Positions 17,133 to 27,487 are shown, counted from the first letter of the stretch. The stretch: DNA of 64,000 nucleotides from Marinobacter sp. ATCH36 (GCF_023555055.1 NZ_JAMJPL010000002.1:434001-498000); one strand, 5' to 3'. The notes: generated by a model from the letters alone, not told the origin. Made by a program: numbers and translations.

Positions 17133-18503
17133 TCAGGATGACAGGGAAAGTGCCAGTGCGTCCAGATCTCCGGAAACCTTGTCAATCTCCTCACCGAGAA
17201 TGGTCACATCGCCCTCAGTTAGCCCCAGGGATGTCGCAAGAGCAGGCAGTTCGTCCGGGTTGAACTCGTCACCAATTCCCTTCTCTTTGAGTAACCCGTT
17301 AGCAAGCTGGACCATGAGCACATAGCTTTCATGCTCACCGTGGTAGCCCTGCTGCTGATGCATGCCGGCAGCCTTGACCACCGGATCCGGTAACTCCCAA
17401 AGCCGATGCAGAATACCGCCAATGGCACCATGACCGACGGCCAGCATCTGCTGACTGTCGTCGGCACCGAATACCTGCTGCTCCAGTGCATGCATACTGG
17501 CTTCCGGGTTGGCTTCGCGAAGGGTATTGAGCTCGTTGAATTCCTGTGGAAACAGGTGGCCGATGAGTAGCAGGCCGAAGTTATGCAGCAAACCACAAAG
17601 ATAGGCCAGCCCTTTGTCTGCATTGCACTTGGGCGCCATGCGCTGACACAGGAAAGCGCAGTACAGTGAATGTCGCCAGAACTGGTCCATCCCCAACATG
17701 CCCTGACGCGGCACTTCGAAAGCACGAACCGAGGCAATCCCCAGTGCTATATGTGCAACACGATCGAAACCCAGAACACGGGTTACCCCTTCCTGAACGG
17801 AGTTGATCTGGCCAGGGTAGTTGAAAAGCGCTGAACGCGCATAACGCATGATTTGCGCCGTCAGGCTGGGATCAAACTCAATAAGCTCCGCCAGTTCCCG
17901 GGCAGTGGCTTCGGTGTTGGCAGTCAGCCTGAGGATTCGCAGCGCCAGTGCCGGCATGGGCGGCAGGCGATACAGCTTCTGGAGTTTATCCGCCACTTCT
18001 TCCAGCGTCAGCGCGTCCCGTTGGCCGTTATTCTCTCCGCGAATCACCAGATGCCCCTGAGTAGCGTCGGCCAGTGCCCGCGCCAGCGAGGTCCGATCAA
18101 GTTCCAGCAGGGTGTTATCGGTACCACAGCACATAAGTGTGCGCGGATAACCCAGAACATCCTGATCGACCAGCACAGGAACCTCATAGGCGGCTCCGAC
18201 CGGAGGCTGAAAACCCGGATCACAATCCGCAAACAACCGCGCGGACTGGCGAGCGGTCAGTGGTTGCAAGCGACGACCTGTCAGCTTGTGGACAAGATCC
18301 ATATCCAGACTGGTGTTGTAACCATGAACCGCCATGACAACACCATTTATATCGATCAATGGTGTTGCGCGGATAAACTCGTCCTGAGAGCGTCCTGATG
18401 CCATCACCGCCGCATCAAAGTTGAGCACCTGGTCAATGGGCACTGCCTTGTATGCAATCCCCTGACGGATCAGAAAACGTTCCAGCCTTGCCGCTAACGC
18501 CAC
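17133..18503 (-). CDS. YbaK-like deacylase domain fused to HDOD domain
   Basis: 456 residues. Residues about 1-150 resemble the YbaK/ProXp family of aminoacyl-tRNA deacylases, including a segment around DQVLNFDAAVMASG. Residues about 165-420 are an HDOD domain (LPPMPALALRILRL; FWRHSLYCAFLCQRMA; YLCGLLHNFGLLLIGHLFP). The GTG start at 18503 has AGGAG 7 nt upstream. It lies 36 bp after ppc and upstream of adk, the same setting as in pseudomonads, so it is a conserved core gene and not a recent insertion. Whether the deacylase part is active is not clear; a regulatory role combining tRNA or amino-acid sensing with HDOD signalling is inference. Confidence 0.8.
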   Translation of the reverse strand: MALAARLERFLIRQGIAYKAVPIDQVLNFDAAVMASGRSQDEFIRATPLIDINGVVMAVHGYNTSLDMDLVHKLTGRRLQPLTARQSARLFADCDPGFQPPVGAAYEVPVLVDQDVLGYPRTLMCCGTDNTLLELDRTSLARALADATQGHLVIRGENNGQRDALTLEEVADKLQKLYRLPPMPALALRILRLTANTEATARELAELIEFDPSLTAQIMRYARSALFNYPGQINSVQEGVTRVLGFDRVAHIALGIASVRAFEVPRQGMLGMDQFWRHSLYCAFLCQRMAPKCNADKGLAYLCGLLHNFGLLLIGHLFPQEFNELNTLREANPEASMHALEQQVFGADDSQQMLAVGHGAIGGILHRLWELPDPVVKAAGMHQQQGYHGEHESYVLMVQLANGLLKEKGIGDEFNPDELPALATSLGLTEGDVTILGEEIDKVSGDLDALALSLSS

Positions 18504-18539
18504 GGCGTTACTCCTGTTTTTTTTTGTTTGCTTCCACCG

Positions 18540-21185
18540 CTATCCGGTATTCCGCATGCCGGCAGAAATGCCCGCCATGGTTACTTTCAACGCGCGCTCT
18601 ACCATCTCGGGGACTTCACCCTTGCCTTCGCTTTCACGGTCACGCTTCAATAACTCGGCCTGCAGGTAGTGCAGCGGGTCAGTATACGGATTACGGACAC
18701 GCATGGAATGGGCGAAGACCGGTTCCTGCTCCAGTAGTGTGTCCTGTTCTTTCAGTTCCAGCAATCGCTGGATACAGCCCTCAAGGCGCTGCCGTAGGCT
18801 TTTACCCAGCGCCAGCAATTCGGGATCGTCCACCAGGGTTTGCTCGTAGTAACTGGCAATTCGCAGGTCCGATTTTGCCAGTACCATCTCCAGCATATCC
18901 ACATAGGTTTTGAAGAACGGCCATTGTTGCATCATTTCCCGCAGCACCGGCACCTTGTCATTACGGAAGGCTTCTTCCAGGGCGACGTCGCTGCCCAGCC
19001 AGCTGGGAAGCATCAGACGCATCTGGGTCCAGGCGAAGATCCACGGAATAGCTCGCAGGCTTTCCACGCCACCGCCAGGTTTGCGTCTTGCCGGGCGACT
19101 GCCGAGGGCGAGTTTGCCCAGCGCCTGTTCCGGGGTGACCTGGCGGAAATAGGGCACAAAATCCGGGTTGTCTCTCACCACGTCTCGATAGGCTTTCAGC
19201 GACCGTTCCGTCAGCCAGTCCATGACCTCCCGCCACTCTGGCTCAGGCCCACGGGGTGGCGCCAGGGTCGCTTCCACCACAGCGGTGGTGTACAGGGTAA
19301 GGCTCTGTTCCGCCAGCCGGGGAAGGCCGAACTTGAAGCGGATCATTTCACCCTGTTCCGTAATCCGGAAGCTACCGTTGACGGACCCTGGAGGCTGGGA
19401 CAGGATTGCCCGGTTGGCGGGGCCACCACCACGGCCAACGGTACCGCCGCGGCCGTGAAAAAGCGTCAGGTGGACATTGTATTCATTGGCGACTTCCGTC
19501 AGTTTTTCCTGCGCCTGGTACTGTGCCCAGGCGGCCATCATCTGGCCTGCGTCCTTGGAGGAGTCAGAGTACCCGATCATGACTTCCTGGCGCCCTTGGC
19601 AGTAATCCCGGTACCAATCCACATTGTACAGGGCGGCCATACTGTCCGGCGCGCCACGCAGGTCATCGAGAGTCTCGAACAGCGGCACGACTCTCATCGG
19701 GTTTGCCATTCCCGATTCCCGCAGCAGCAGAATCACATTCAGCACGTCCGACGGCTTGCTGGCCATGGAAATAACGTAGGAACCCAGGGCTTCCGGAGTC
19801 TGCTGCGCCACTACCTCACAGGTGGCAAGCACTTCGGCAACCTCGGCCGATGGCTGCCAGTTCCGGGGCACCAGAGGCCGCCTGCCCTTGAGCTCACGCA
19901 CAAGAAAGTCCTGCCGTTCCTGCTCTGACCAGGACAGGTAGTCGCCCATCCCCAGATAGTCGACCATTTCGGCAACCGCCGCCGCGTGACGGGAGGCTTC
20001 CTGGCGGATATCCAGCCGGATCAGCGGCAAGCCAAAGGTGTGGGCCCGCCGAATGGTGTCCAGTAGCGGGCCATTGGCAATGGTTTCAAGCCCGCTCTCA
20101 ACCAGGGAGCGGTAACACAGTTCCAGTGGGTCAGTGAAATCCTCGTTGGCAAACAGAATGTGTGAGGTGTCCACAGGCTCCCCGGCCAGGCTGGCCTCGG
20201 CCCAGTCCCGGGTTTTGATCAGCTTTTCCCGCAGTTCCGCCAGCACCATGCGATAGGGCTCACGGGAGCCCCCGGTGACCGCACGCAACTCGTCACTCGC
20301 CTGCCACATGGAAAGCTCGGCACGCAGCGTCTGAATATCCCGCAGGTACAGATCGGCGGCCATCCAGCGGCTCAGCAGGAACACTTTCCGAGTCACTTTA
20401 TGAGTGACGTTGGGGTTGCCATCGCGATCACCCCCCATCCAGGAAGCAATGCGGATAGGTGATGCGTTCAGGGGCAAGCCCTTGCCGGTGGCCTCGGAAA
20501 GCGACAGGTCGAGGCTTCGAAGGAAGCGTGGCAGAGCCTCCCACAGGCTGTTCTCAATAACCGCAAAGCCCCACTTGGCTTCGTCCACTGCCGTGGGGCG
20601 TTGGTGACGGATTTCATCCGTATGCCAGGCTTCGGTAACCAACTGCCCCAGCCGGTCGATAATTTCTTCGCGCTCTGCGGGGAACAGGTCATCATGATCC
20701 AGACGCGCAAGACAGTCCGACATCTCGTCGTATTTCATGATGAGTGTCCTGCGCGCTACCTCGGTAGGATGCGCTGTCAGCACATATTCGATACGCAGGT
20801 CGGCCACTCGCCGATGCAACTCCTCCGCACTGACACCGCCGCTCTTCAGGCGGGTGAATACGTCGCCAAGGGATTCCACCATCAGGTCCGACTGGTGGCC
20901 ACGTTTGCGACGGATGCCATGAAACTGTTCAGCAAGGTTTGCAAGGTTCAGAAACTGGTTAAACGCACGGGTTACTGGCAGCAACTCGTCATCACTCAGT
21001 TTCCCCAACAGACTGACCAGACGCTGTCCGGAACCACTCTCCTGGAAGCGATCAGCCTTGGCCGCCGCACGCACTTCTTCAATGAGTTCGTAACAGTCCT
21101 GGCCCGGGTGGCGCTGAATACTTTGTCCCAGTAACTCACCCAGCATGCGAACGTTTTCTCGGAGTTCAGGGTGTAGCTCGGTCAC
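18540..21185 (-). CDS. ppc: Phosphoenolpyruvate carboxylase
   Basis: Anaplerotic enzyme converting PEP and bicarbonate to oxaloacetate. The 881 residues are full length. Visible signatures are the catalytic His in TAHPTEVARRTL, FHGRGGTVGRGGGP, GYSDSSKDAGQ and the C-terminal MRNTG. The GTG start at 21185 has AAAAGGACG upstream. It is divergent from a small unknown gene. Confidence 0.97.
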   Translation of the reverse strand: MTELHPELRENVRMLGELLGQSIQRHPGQDCYELIEEVRAAAKADRFQESGSGQRLVSLLGKLSDDELLPVTRAFNQFLNLANLAEQFHGIRRKRGHQSDLMVESLGDVFTRLKSGGVSAEELHRRVADLRIEYVLTAHPTEVARRTLIMKYDEMSDCLARLDHDDLFPAEREEIIDRLGQLVTEAWHTDEIRHQRPTAVDEAKWGFAVIENSLWEALPRFLRSLDLSLSEATGKGLPLNASPIRIASWMGGDRDGNPNVTHKVTRKVFLLSRWMAADLYLRDIQTLRAELSMWQASDELRAVTGGSREPYRMVLAELREKLIKTRDWAEASLAGEPVDTSHILFANEDFTDPLELCYRSLVESGLETIANGPLLDTIRRAHTFGLPLIRLDIRQEASRHAAAVAEMVDYLGMGDYLSWSEQERQDFLVRELKGRRPLVPRNWQPSAEVAEVLATCEVVAQQTPEALGSYVISMASKPSDVLNVILLLRESGMANPMRVVPLFETLDDLRGAPDSMAALYNVDWYRDYCQGRQEVMIGYSDSSKDAGQMMAAWAQYQAQEKLTEVANEYNVHLTLFHGRGGTVGRGGGPANRAILSQPPGSVNGSFRITEQGEMIRFKFGLPRLAEQSLTLYTTAVVEATLAPPRGPEPEWREVMDWLTERSLKAYRDVVRDNPDFVPYFRQVTPEQALGKLALGSRPARRKPGGGVESLRAIPWIFAWTQMRLMLPSWLGSDVALEEAFRNDKVPVLREMMQQWPFFKTYVDMLEMVLAKSDLRIASYYEQTLVDDPELLALGKSLRQRLEGCIQRLLELKEQDTLLEQEPVFAHSMRVRNPYTDPLHYLQAELLKRDRESEGKGEVPEMVERALKVTMAGISAGMRNTG

Positions 21186-21286
21186 ATTGACGTCCTTTTA
21201 AATTGACGGAGGCGAAGTAAACTTACGATACTATTTACTCTTAAAGCCTGTCTAACGATTAAAGCCTGTGGCTGCAAGGAGTATTC

Positions 21287-21520
21287 ATGAAAGTAACCGA
21301 TCTGCCCAAACACTGGGAAGGCGCAAAAGAACCTGTCGAGCGGAGCCATGATTACAATCTCCGACTCCCCCTGGAAGATGCAGCGCGTATAGCTGCGCTG
21401 GCTGAACTGTATCCGGACCGTTCGGAAAGCGATATTCTGAACGATATGATTGGCGCGGCACTGGACGATCTCGTCCGGCTTAGCCCGTTGAAGGATAAAC
21501 TGGAAGGCAGGGACAAATAG
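21287..21520 (+). CDS. Small conserved hypothetical protein, paralogue of 21599-21943
   Basis: 77 residues with AAGGAG before the ATG. The N-terminus MKVTDLPKHWE and the segment RIAALAELYPDRSESDILN followed by DMIGAALDDL match a neighbouring convergent gene closely (MKIKDLVNYWD; LAALYPMKSSQDL; AALDEL). The core reads as a short strand followed by two helices, which could be a ribbon-helix-helix-like fold, but this is not established. No signal peptide. I recall relatives in pseudomonads carrying a pilus-related label without evident support; I do not adopt it. Confidence 0.75.
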   Translation: MKVTDLPKHWEGAKEPVERSHDYNLRLPLEDAARIAALAELYPDRSESDILNDMIGAALDDLVRLSPLKDKLEGRDK

Positions 21521-21538
21521 CAGAGGGAGGTATACCGT

Positions 21539-21557
21539 GGGGTGGCTGGACCACCCC
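21539..21557. terminator. Hairpin between two convergent small genes
   Basis: GGGGTGG (21539-21545) pairs perfectly with CCACCCC (21551-21557) around CTGGA, between the stops of the two paralogous genes. There is no strong T-tract on either side, so it may end transcription from both only weakly. Confidence 0.4.
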
Positions 21558-21598
21558 GTGGTTATTGCAGGTCTTTCGAAATCAGACAGCTGGTCTGA

Positions 21599-21943
21599 TC
21601 AGGCAACCGATTCGAGCTGGCGAGCCTTGAGCTTTTGAATGTGTTTCTGGCTCAGGCTGATGAAGCGCGGAGTCATACCCTCGTCTTCATAGATCTCGAA
21701 ACCATCCTCATCGAATGCAACAACCTTGGAGCCCTGAACGTACGGAAAGCCGGTTTCCAGTTCATCAAGGGCAGCGGATATCAGGTCTCGCATCAGATCC
21801 TGGGACGACTTCATCGGATACAGCGCGGCCAGTTTTTCCAACCGCTGGTGATGCTGGTCGGCCAGGTTGGCAAAATACGCATCCCGGGTCAGACGACCAC
21901 GCGCATGCTTGTCCCAGTAATTGACCAGATCTTTGATTTTCAT
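21599..21943 (-). CDS. Conserved hypothetical protein, paralogue of 21287-21520
   Basis: 114 residues starting at the ATG at 21943, which has GCAGGAGTGAAGG upstream; the open frame continues further upstream but without coding character. Its first 65 residues parallel the small gene on the other side of the hairpin (MKIKDL..YW[DE]; R[LI]xxLAxLYP; SAALDEL). It adds a C-terminal part with a FPYVQGSKVVAFDEDGFEI segment and a positively charged tail. Cytoplasmic by appearance. Function unknown. Confidence 0.78.
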   Translation of the reverse strand: MKIKDLVNYWDKHARGRLTRDAYFANLADQHHQRLEKLAALYPMKSSQDLMRDLISAALDELETGFPYVQGSKVVAFDEDGFEIYEDEGMTPRFISLSQKHIQKLKARQLESVA

Positions 21944-22071
21944 GGTGCCTTCACTCCTGCATCTTCTTGGTGGCCCACCAGACGCACAAAAGTTGTGCAT
22001 CCGTAACCGGAAGTGTAGACGAAGCGGCAGCACCGGGGGCAGAAATAATGGTAACGGATTGTACTTATCCG

Positions 22072-22929
22072 TTACTTTTCCCGCTGCTTTTCAATCCCTT
22101 TCACGGCCTGCCAGACCGCATCCAGCGCCTCCAGTGACTCACCGTCCATATCGCGGCCTTCGCCTTCCAGGTGATCCTCAATAGCACGGAACCGTGCCTC
22201 AAATTTGTGATTGGTGCTGTTGAGGGCCTGCTCCGGATTTACTTTCATGAACCGTGCCAGGTTGACGCAAACAAACAGCAAGTCCCCCAGCTCATCCTCG
22301 ACCGCTTCCACCGGGCCAGCACCGGAGCGCGCGTCATACCAGGCTTCCTTCAGCTCATCGATCTCTTCATGGAGTTTTTCGAAGACCGGCTCAACATCCG
22401 GCCAGTCAAAACCGTGATTGGCAGCCCTGCGCTGAAGTTTTTCAGCACGCACCATTGCGGGTAGGGTACGGGCAATGCCATCCAGCCGACTGTCAGGCCC
22501 TAACTCTGACGGCTTTTCCGGTTTGGCGGCCCGCTCTTCCGCCTTGATACGCTCCCAACTGGCTTTGATTTCCGCCTCTCCAGGGCGATTATCCGGGTCA
22601 ATCCGGCTTTCCAGGGTGCCATCCGGAAATACATGAGGATGGCGCCGGACCAGCTTGCGCACCAGGTTGTCCACCACCGAGTCAAAATCGAAATGGCTCT
22701 GCTCCTTTCCCAGCTGACTGTAGAAGATCACCTGAAACAACAGGTCGCCCAGCTCATCCTCCAGGTGAGGGTAATCCTCCCGGTCGATGGCATCGGCAAC
22801 CTCATAGGCTTCCTCCAGGGTGTGCGGCACGATGGTTCGGAAAGTCTGCCTGGTATCCCATGGGCAACCGGTATCAGGATCCCGAAGCCTCGCCATCAGG
22901 GTTTTCAGGTCGTCGATGGAATAGTTCAT
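22072..22929 (-). CDS. mazG: Nucleoside triphosphate pyrophosphohydrolase
   Basis: Hydrolyses NTPs and dNTPs to monophosphates; in E. coli linked to lowering ppGpp. The 285 residues contain two MazG-like helical domains, each with the metal-binding signature LEDELGDLLFQ or VEDELGDLLFV. The ATG overlaps the relA stop by 4 nt (ATGA). The order relA-mazG is conserved among gammaproteobacteria. Confidence 0.95.
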   Translation of the reverse strand: MNYSIDDLKTLMARLRDPDTGCPWDTRQTFRTIVPHTLEEAYEVADAIDREDYPHLEDELGDLLFQVIFYSQLGKEQSHFDFDSVVDNLVRKLVRRHPHVFPDGTLESRIDPDNRPGEAEIKASWERIKAEERAAKPEKPSELGPDSRLDGIARTLPAMVRAEKLQRRAANHGFDWPDVEPVFEKLHEEIDELKEAWYDARSGAGPVEAVEDELGDLLFVCVNLARFMKVNPEQALNSTNHKFEARFRAIEDHLEGEGRDMDGESLEALDAVWQAVKGIEKQREK

Positions 22930-25163
22930 GAGCGCTTTCGCCTGACGTCGATAATGTTGGGCAGATTACGGATCTGAGCGAGCAGCTTCGCCAACTGGTC
23001 GAGGCTGGAAATCTCCACTGTCACTGTCATGGTTGCGGTGTTCTCATCCTTGTTGGACATGGTGTTCAGCGACAGCACGTCACTTTTGGACGACGACAGT
23101 ACCTGGGTGATATCCCGCAACAATCCGGAACGGTCGTATGCCTCAATCTCCACATCCACTGGATACACAGCCACGGGTTGTCCACCCCAGCTTACCTCGA
23201 TAATCCGGTTGGGTTCGAATTCCTTGAGGTTCAGAAAGGTAATGCAGTCCTGTCGATGCACCGTCACGCCACGACCAACAGTAATGTAGCCACCGATCGG
23301 ATCTCCCGGCAACGGCTTGCAGCATTTTGCCACCTGAGTCTTGAGCTTACCGACACCACGGATCTGAATGTCCGACTCGGTGTCGTAGGGCTTGCGCCTC
23401 AGTGTACTGAGCTTGAGGTTCAGCTGTTCCGATTTCGGCTCCAGCATCTGCTGGGCGATATTGGCCACATGAGTTGGGCGCAGGTCACCGGCACCAACCG
23501 CCGCAAACATGTCCTCTGCCCCCTGGTAATTCACCTTGCGGGCCAGGTCGTTCAGATCCACGTCATAAAGCGACAGGCGCCTGAATTCGTCCTCCAGGAT
23601 CGCCCGGCCATCAATGATATTGCGGCCGCGGTCCTGCTGTTTGAACCAGTGAGTAACCTTGGCCCGGGCCCGGGAAGTCTGAATATACCCAAGGCTGGGG
23701 TTCAGCCAGTCCCGGCTGGGGGCCTGGTTGTTGGAGGTCAGGATCGAAATCTGGTCTCCGGTTCTCAGGGGATAGGTCAGCGGCACGATGCGGTTGTTGA
23801 CCTTGGCACCGCGGCAGGCATGGCCAATCTCGGTATGCACCCGATAGGCAAAATCCACCGGTGTGGCACCTTGGGGCAGGTCCACCACGTGGCCCTCCGG
23901 AGTAAAAACATACACCCGGTCTGATGCGACATCCGACTTCAGATGGTCGGCCAGACCCGACAGATCGCCCAGCTCTTCCTGCCACTCCAGAACCTGTCGC
24001 AGCCAGTTGATCTTGGCATCGTAGCCCACGGAACGGTTGCCCTTGTCCATGCCCTTGTACAGCCAGTGGGCACAAACTCCCAGCTCCGCTTCATCATGCA
24101 TGGCATGGGTGCGGATCTGAACCTCCATCACCTTTCCTTCCGGGCCGATCACCGCGGTATGAAGGGACTGGTAGCCGTTTTCCTTGGGATTGGCGATGTA
24201 GTCATCAAATTCGTTGGGAATGTGCCGCCAGAGCGTATGCACAATCCCGAGTGCGGCATAGCAGTCGCGCACGGCCGGCACCAGTATCCGCACCGCACGC
24301 ACATCATAGACCTGAGAGAAATCGATCCCCTTGCGGCGCATCTTTCTCCAGATGCTGTATATGTGCTTGGCGCGGCCGGACAGCTCTCCCTCTATACCGG
24401 AGGCGCACAGCTCGTCTCTCAGGGAGGTGATCACACGTTTGATGTAACTTTCACGGTCCAGCCGTTTCTCGTCCAGCAACTTGGCAATTTTTTTGTAGGC
24501 CGATTCGTGCAGGTAGCGGAAAGAAAGGTCTTCCAGTTCCCACTTGATATGACCGATACCCAGGCGGTGCGCCAGAGGTGCGTAGATGTCGAACACCTCG
24601 CGGGCCACACGCATGCGCTTTTCTTCGGGCGCATTTTTCACCGCACGAATGGCGCAGGTTCGCTCAGCAAGCTTGATCAACGCAACCCGGACGTCGTCGA
24701 TCATGGTCACCAGCATCTTGCGGACATTGTCGAGCTGGCCTTCGGTCTGACCCAGCACATTACCCTTGAGTGGGTGATGAATGGACGATATGGCGGCCAT
24801 CTGCTGAACGCCGTCGATCAGCCCGGCCACTTCATCACCGAACTCTTTGCGGATTTCCTCAAGGGGGATGCGTTCTTCCCGCACGGCGCGGTAAAGAATG
24901 GCTGCCACCAGGCTCGCCTGGTCAAGGTGCAACTCCACCAGTACCTGAGCCATTTCAATACCGGTACGGAAACTGCTGGCGCCGGGTGCCCATACCCTGT
25001 CCTCGCGCACTGCCTGGAAGTCGATGGCCGCCGCTTTTTCGCACGCCTGTCGAAACTGTTCTGCGTTTTCCAGATGTGTTTGCGACTCGATCTGGCGAAC
25101 CCAGCGTTCAATATCAACCTGGCCGTCACCCGTCACTGCATAGTCTTCGCGAACTTTTACCAT
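22926..25163 (-). CDS. relA: GTP pyrophosphokinase (ppGpp synthetase I)
   Basis: Ribosome-associated alarmone synthetase. The 745 residues show a pseudo-hydrolase region in which the HD signature is lost (ILYRAVREER where SpoT has HDVVEDT), a synthetase domain (NGYQSLHTAVIGPEG, QIRTHAMHDEAELGVCAHW), a TGS domain (VYVFTPEGHVVDLPQGATP) and C-terminal zinc-finger-like and ACT regions. The degenerate HD is what separates RelA from SpoT. It lies 57 bp after rlmD and overlaps mazG. Confidence 0.96.
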   Translation of the reverse strand: MVKVREDYAVTGDGQVDIERWVRQIESQTHLENAEQFRQACEKAAAIDFQAVREDRVWAPGASSFRTGIEMAQVLVELHLDQASLVAAILYRAVREERIPLEEIRKEFGDEVAGLIDGVQQMAAISSIHHPLKGNVLGQTEGQLDNVRKMLVTMIDDVRVALIKLAERTCAIRAVKNAPEEKRMRVAREVFDIYAPLAHRLGIGHIKWELEDLSFRYLHESAYKKIAKLLDEKRLDRESYIKRVITSLRDELCASGIEGELSGRAKHIYSIWRKMRRKGIDFSQVYDVRAVRILVPAVRDCYAALGIVHTLWRHIPNEFDDYIANPKENGYQSLHTAVIGPEGKVMEVQIRTHAMHDEAELGVCAHWLYKGMDKGNRSVGYDAKINWLRQVLEWQEELGDLSGLADHLKSDVASDRVYVFTPEGHVVDLPQGATPVDFAYRVHTEIGHACRGAKVNNRIVPLTYPLRTGDQISILTSNNQAPSRDWLNPSLGYIQTSRARAKVTHWFKQQDRGRNIIDGRAILEDEFRRLSLYDVDLNDLARKVNYQGAEDMFAAVGAGDLRPTHVANIAQQMLEPKSEQLNLKLSTLRRKPYDTESDIQIRGVGKLKTQVAKCCKPLPGDPIGGYITVGRGVTVHRQDCITFLNLKEFEPNRIIEVSWGGQPVAVYPVDVEIEAYDRSGLLRDITQVLSSSKSDVLSLNTMSNKDENTATMTVTVEISSLDQLAKLLAQIRNLPNIIDVRRKRS

Positions 25164-25220
25164 ATGACTCTTGTTATTCCTGGTCGCTTACCCGGCCATC
25201 GTGTCCGGCACCGAGGTTCA

Positions 25221-26558
25221 TCAGTTATCCACGCGCTCGAACATCGCCATGGACTCAACGTGAGTGGTGTGGGGGAACATATCCATAACACCCGCCTGTA
25301 CCAGCCGGTAACCATTACGCACGATAACTCCCGCATCCCTGGCCAGCGTGGCCGGGTTGCACGACACATACACGATTCGCCGCGCTCCAAAGGCTGTGAG
25401 ATATTCACAGACCTCTTTGGCACCAGAACGCGGCGGATCAATCAGAATCTTGTCAAAGCCCTCCGCCGCCCAGGGCTGTGCAGTAAAATCAGCCTGCAAG
25501 TCGGCGCCGTGGAATGCGACATTCGAAAGCCCATTGAGTTCCGCATTTTCCCGGCCACGAACCACCATGGCATCATCGCCTTCAACGCCGACCACCTGCC
25601 CGGCACGACGCGCCAAAGGCAGGGTAAAATTCCCCAGCCCGCAGAATAGATCGAGTACCCGCTCGCCAGGCTGCACGTCCAGCCACTCCACAGCCCTGTG
25701 TACCATGGTGCGATTGATCCCTGCATTGACCTGGGTAAAGTCCATGGGATGAAATTTCATCGTCAGATCGAATTCATCCATGCGATAGGCCAGGCGCTCC
25801 TCACCCGAATCGGGCCAGATCCTGTGAACCGTATCCGGCCCTTTAGGCTGCAGGTAGATATGCAAATCATGGGCCTGCCCAAAGCGAATCAGTGCTGCGG
25901 TGTCTGCCTCGCTTAACGGATCCATGTTACGAAACACCATCGCTGCATCCTCGTCCCCGCAGGCCACCTCCACTTGGGGAATGCGCCGATAGGCATCCAT
26001 GCCATGAAGCATTTCCCGCAGCGGGGCAATGCGATCACCAATACGGGGATCCAGAACCACGCAGCGGTCAATGTCGGTCAGGAAGCTGTTGCGTTTTTCA
26101 CGGAATCCGACCAGTACCGACTCCCGTGCCGGCACATACTTCACTCCCAACCTGGCTTTGCGACGGTAACCCAGTGCCGGGGAGCGCATGGGAGGCACCC
26201 ATTCCTCCGGCTCGATGCCCCCGAAGTGGGCGAAGTGTTCCCTCAGGGTTTCTTCCTTGAACCGGATCTGGGCATCACTACCCATATGCTGCAGGCTGCA
26301 TCCTCCGCACAGGTCTGCAAACTCGCAAGGCGGGGTAATCCGGGCATCGCCGGCTTCCAGCACCTCGACCGTTCGCAATTCGTCAAACTTGCTGCGTGAG
26401 CTGATCACTTTTGCCATCACTGTCTCGCCCGGCAACGCACCATCAACAAATTGCGCCTTGCCATTATCGCGGGCGATTCCGCGGCCATCGTGGCTCAGGG
26501 TCTCAACTACACAACGTACCGGCTCGGTGGGCAGGACTTTCCTGCGTCTTCTGCTCAT
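25221..26558 (-). CDS. rlmD: 23S rRNA (uracil-1939-C5) methyltransferase
   Basis: RNA 5-methyluridine methyltransferase. An N-terminal TRAM domain (about 5-70) is followed by the iron-sulfur cysteines in [14 protein letters not shown], the SAM-binding [16 protein letters not shown] and the catalytic cysteine in [12 protein letters not shown]. The 445 residues are typical. It stands between cysM and relA, as in Pseudomonas. Confidence 0.95.
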   Translation of the reverse strand: MSRRRRKVLPTEPVRCVVETLSHDGRGIARDNGKAQFVDGALPGETVMAKVISSRSKFDELRTVEVLEAGDARITPPCEFADLCGGCSLQHMGSDAQIRFKEETLREHFAHFGGIEPEEWVPPMRSPALGYRRKARLGVKYVPARESVLVGFREKRNSFLTDIDRCVVLDPRIGDRIAPLREMLHGMDAYRRIPQVEVACGDEDAAMVFRNMDPLSEADTAALIRFGQAHDLHIYLQPKGPDTVHRIWPDSGEERLAYRMDEFDLTMKFHPMDFTQVNAGINRTMVHRAVEWLDVQPGERVLDLFCGLGNFTLPLARRAGQVVGVEGDDAMVVRGRENAELNGLSNVAFHGADLQADFTAQPWAAEGFDKILIDPPRSGAKEVCEYLTAFGARRIVYVSCNPATLARDAGVIVRNGYRLVQAGVMDMFPHTTHVESMAMFERVDN

Positions 26559-26593
26559 AGGAGGTCTCTTGATGGGATCTGGTCTTGGTAAAT

Positions 26594-27487
26594 TCAGGCA
26601 CCGGGAAACACACCGGTGGACAGGTAACGGTCGCCCCGGTCACAGATAATGGCCACTATCACCGCGTTTTCAACCTGGGCTGAAAGTTTCAGCGCAGCGG
26701 TAATGGAACCACCGGAGGAAACACCGCAGAAGATACCTTCCTCGCTGGCCAGAGCGCGCATGGTGTCTTCGGCTTCCTGCTGGCCGATATCCAGAACGGT
26801 GTCTACACGGGAAGCATCGTAGATTTTCGGCAGGTAGGGTTCCGGCCAACGACGTATACCCGGTATGGAGGCACCTTCTTTCGGCTGCAAACCCACAATC
26901 CGGATATCCGGATTGCGTTCCTTGAGATACCGGGAAACGCCCATGATGGTTCCGGTGGTACCCATGGAGCTGACAAAATGAGTAACCCGGCCTTCGGTCT
27001 GCTCCCAGATTTCCGGGCCGGTGGTGCGGTAATGCGCCAAAGGGTTGTCCGGATTGGCAAACTGGTCCAGCACCTTACCTTTCCCCTCGGCTTCCATCTG
27101 TTGGGCCAGGTCCCGGGCAGTTTCCATACCTCCCTCTTTACTCACATTGACGATCTCGGCGCCGTAGGCCCGCATGGAGGCGCGGCGCTCTTCGCTGGCA
27201 TTCTCGGGCATGATCAGAACCATTCGATAGCCCTTTATCGCTGCCGCCATTGCCAGGGCGATACCGGTGTTCCCACTGGTGGCCTCGATCAGCGTATCAC
27301 CGGGCTTTATTTCACCTCGCCGTTCCGCCTCCTGAATCATGCTGATCGCAGGGCGGTCTTTCACCGAACCAGCCGGGTTGTTGCCCTCCAGCTTTGCCAG
27401 AATCACGTTGCTGGTGTCGCCCGGAAGCCGTTGCAACCTTACAAGGGGCGTATGTCCTACATAATCTTCTATGGTCGGGAAATGCAT
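26594..27487 (-). CDS. cysM: Cysteine synthase B
   Basis: PLP enzyme making cysteine from O-acetylserine and sulfide or thiosulfate. The PLP lysine lies in [11 protein letters not shown] and the phosphate-binding loop in [12 protein letters not shown]. At 297 residues and with a short C-terminus it is CysM-like more than CysK-like; the position beside gacS and rlmD supports CysM. GAAGG precedes the ATG. Confidence 0.94.
   Translation of the reverse strand: MHFPTIEDYVGHTPLVRLQRLPGDTSNVILAKLEGNNPAGSVKDRPAISMIQEAERRGEIKPGDTLIEATSGNTGIALAMAAAIKGYRMVLIMPENASEERRASMRAYGAEIVNVSKEGGMETARDLAQQMEAEGKGKVLDQFANPDNPLAHYRTTGPEIWEQTEGRVTHFVSSMGTTGTIMGVSRYLKERNPDIRIVGLQPKEGASIPGIRRWPEPYLPKIYDASRVDTVLDIGQQEAEDTMRALASEEGIFCGVSSGGSITAALKLSAQVENAVIVAIICDRGDRYLSTGVFPGA

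Noticed and set aside
22926-25163. Loss of the HD motif in RelA as a novelty
   Set aside because: A degenerate hydrolase domain is normal for RelA in gammaproteobacteria and separates it from SpoT.
23943-25649. A 568-codon plus-strand open frame spanning relA and rlmD
   Set aside because: It crosses two clearly real minus-strand genes and shows no recognisable protein motif, so it is an antisense shadow.
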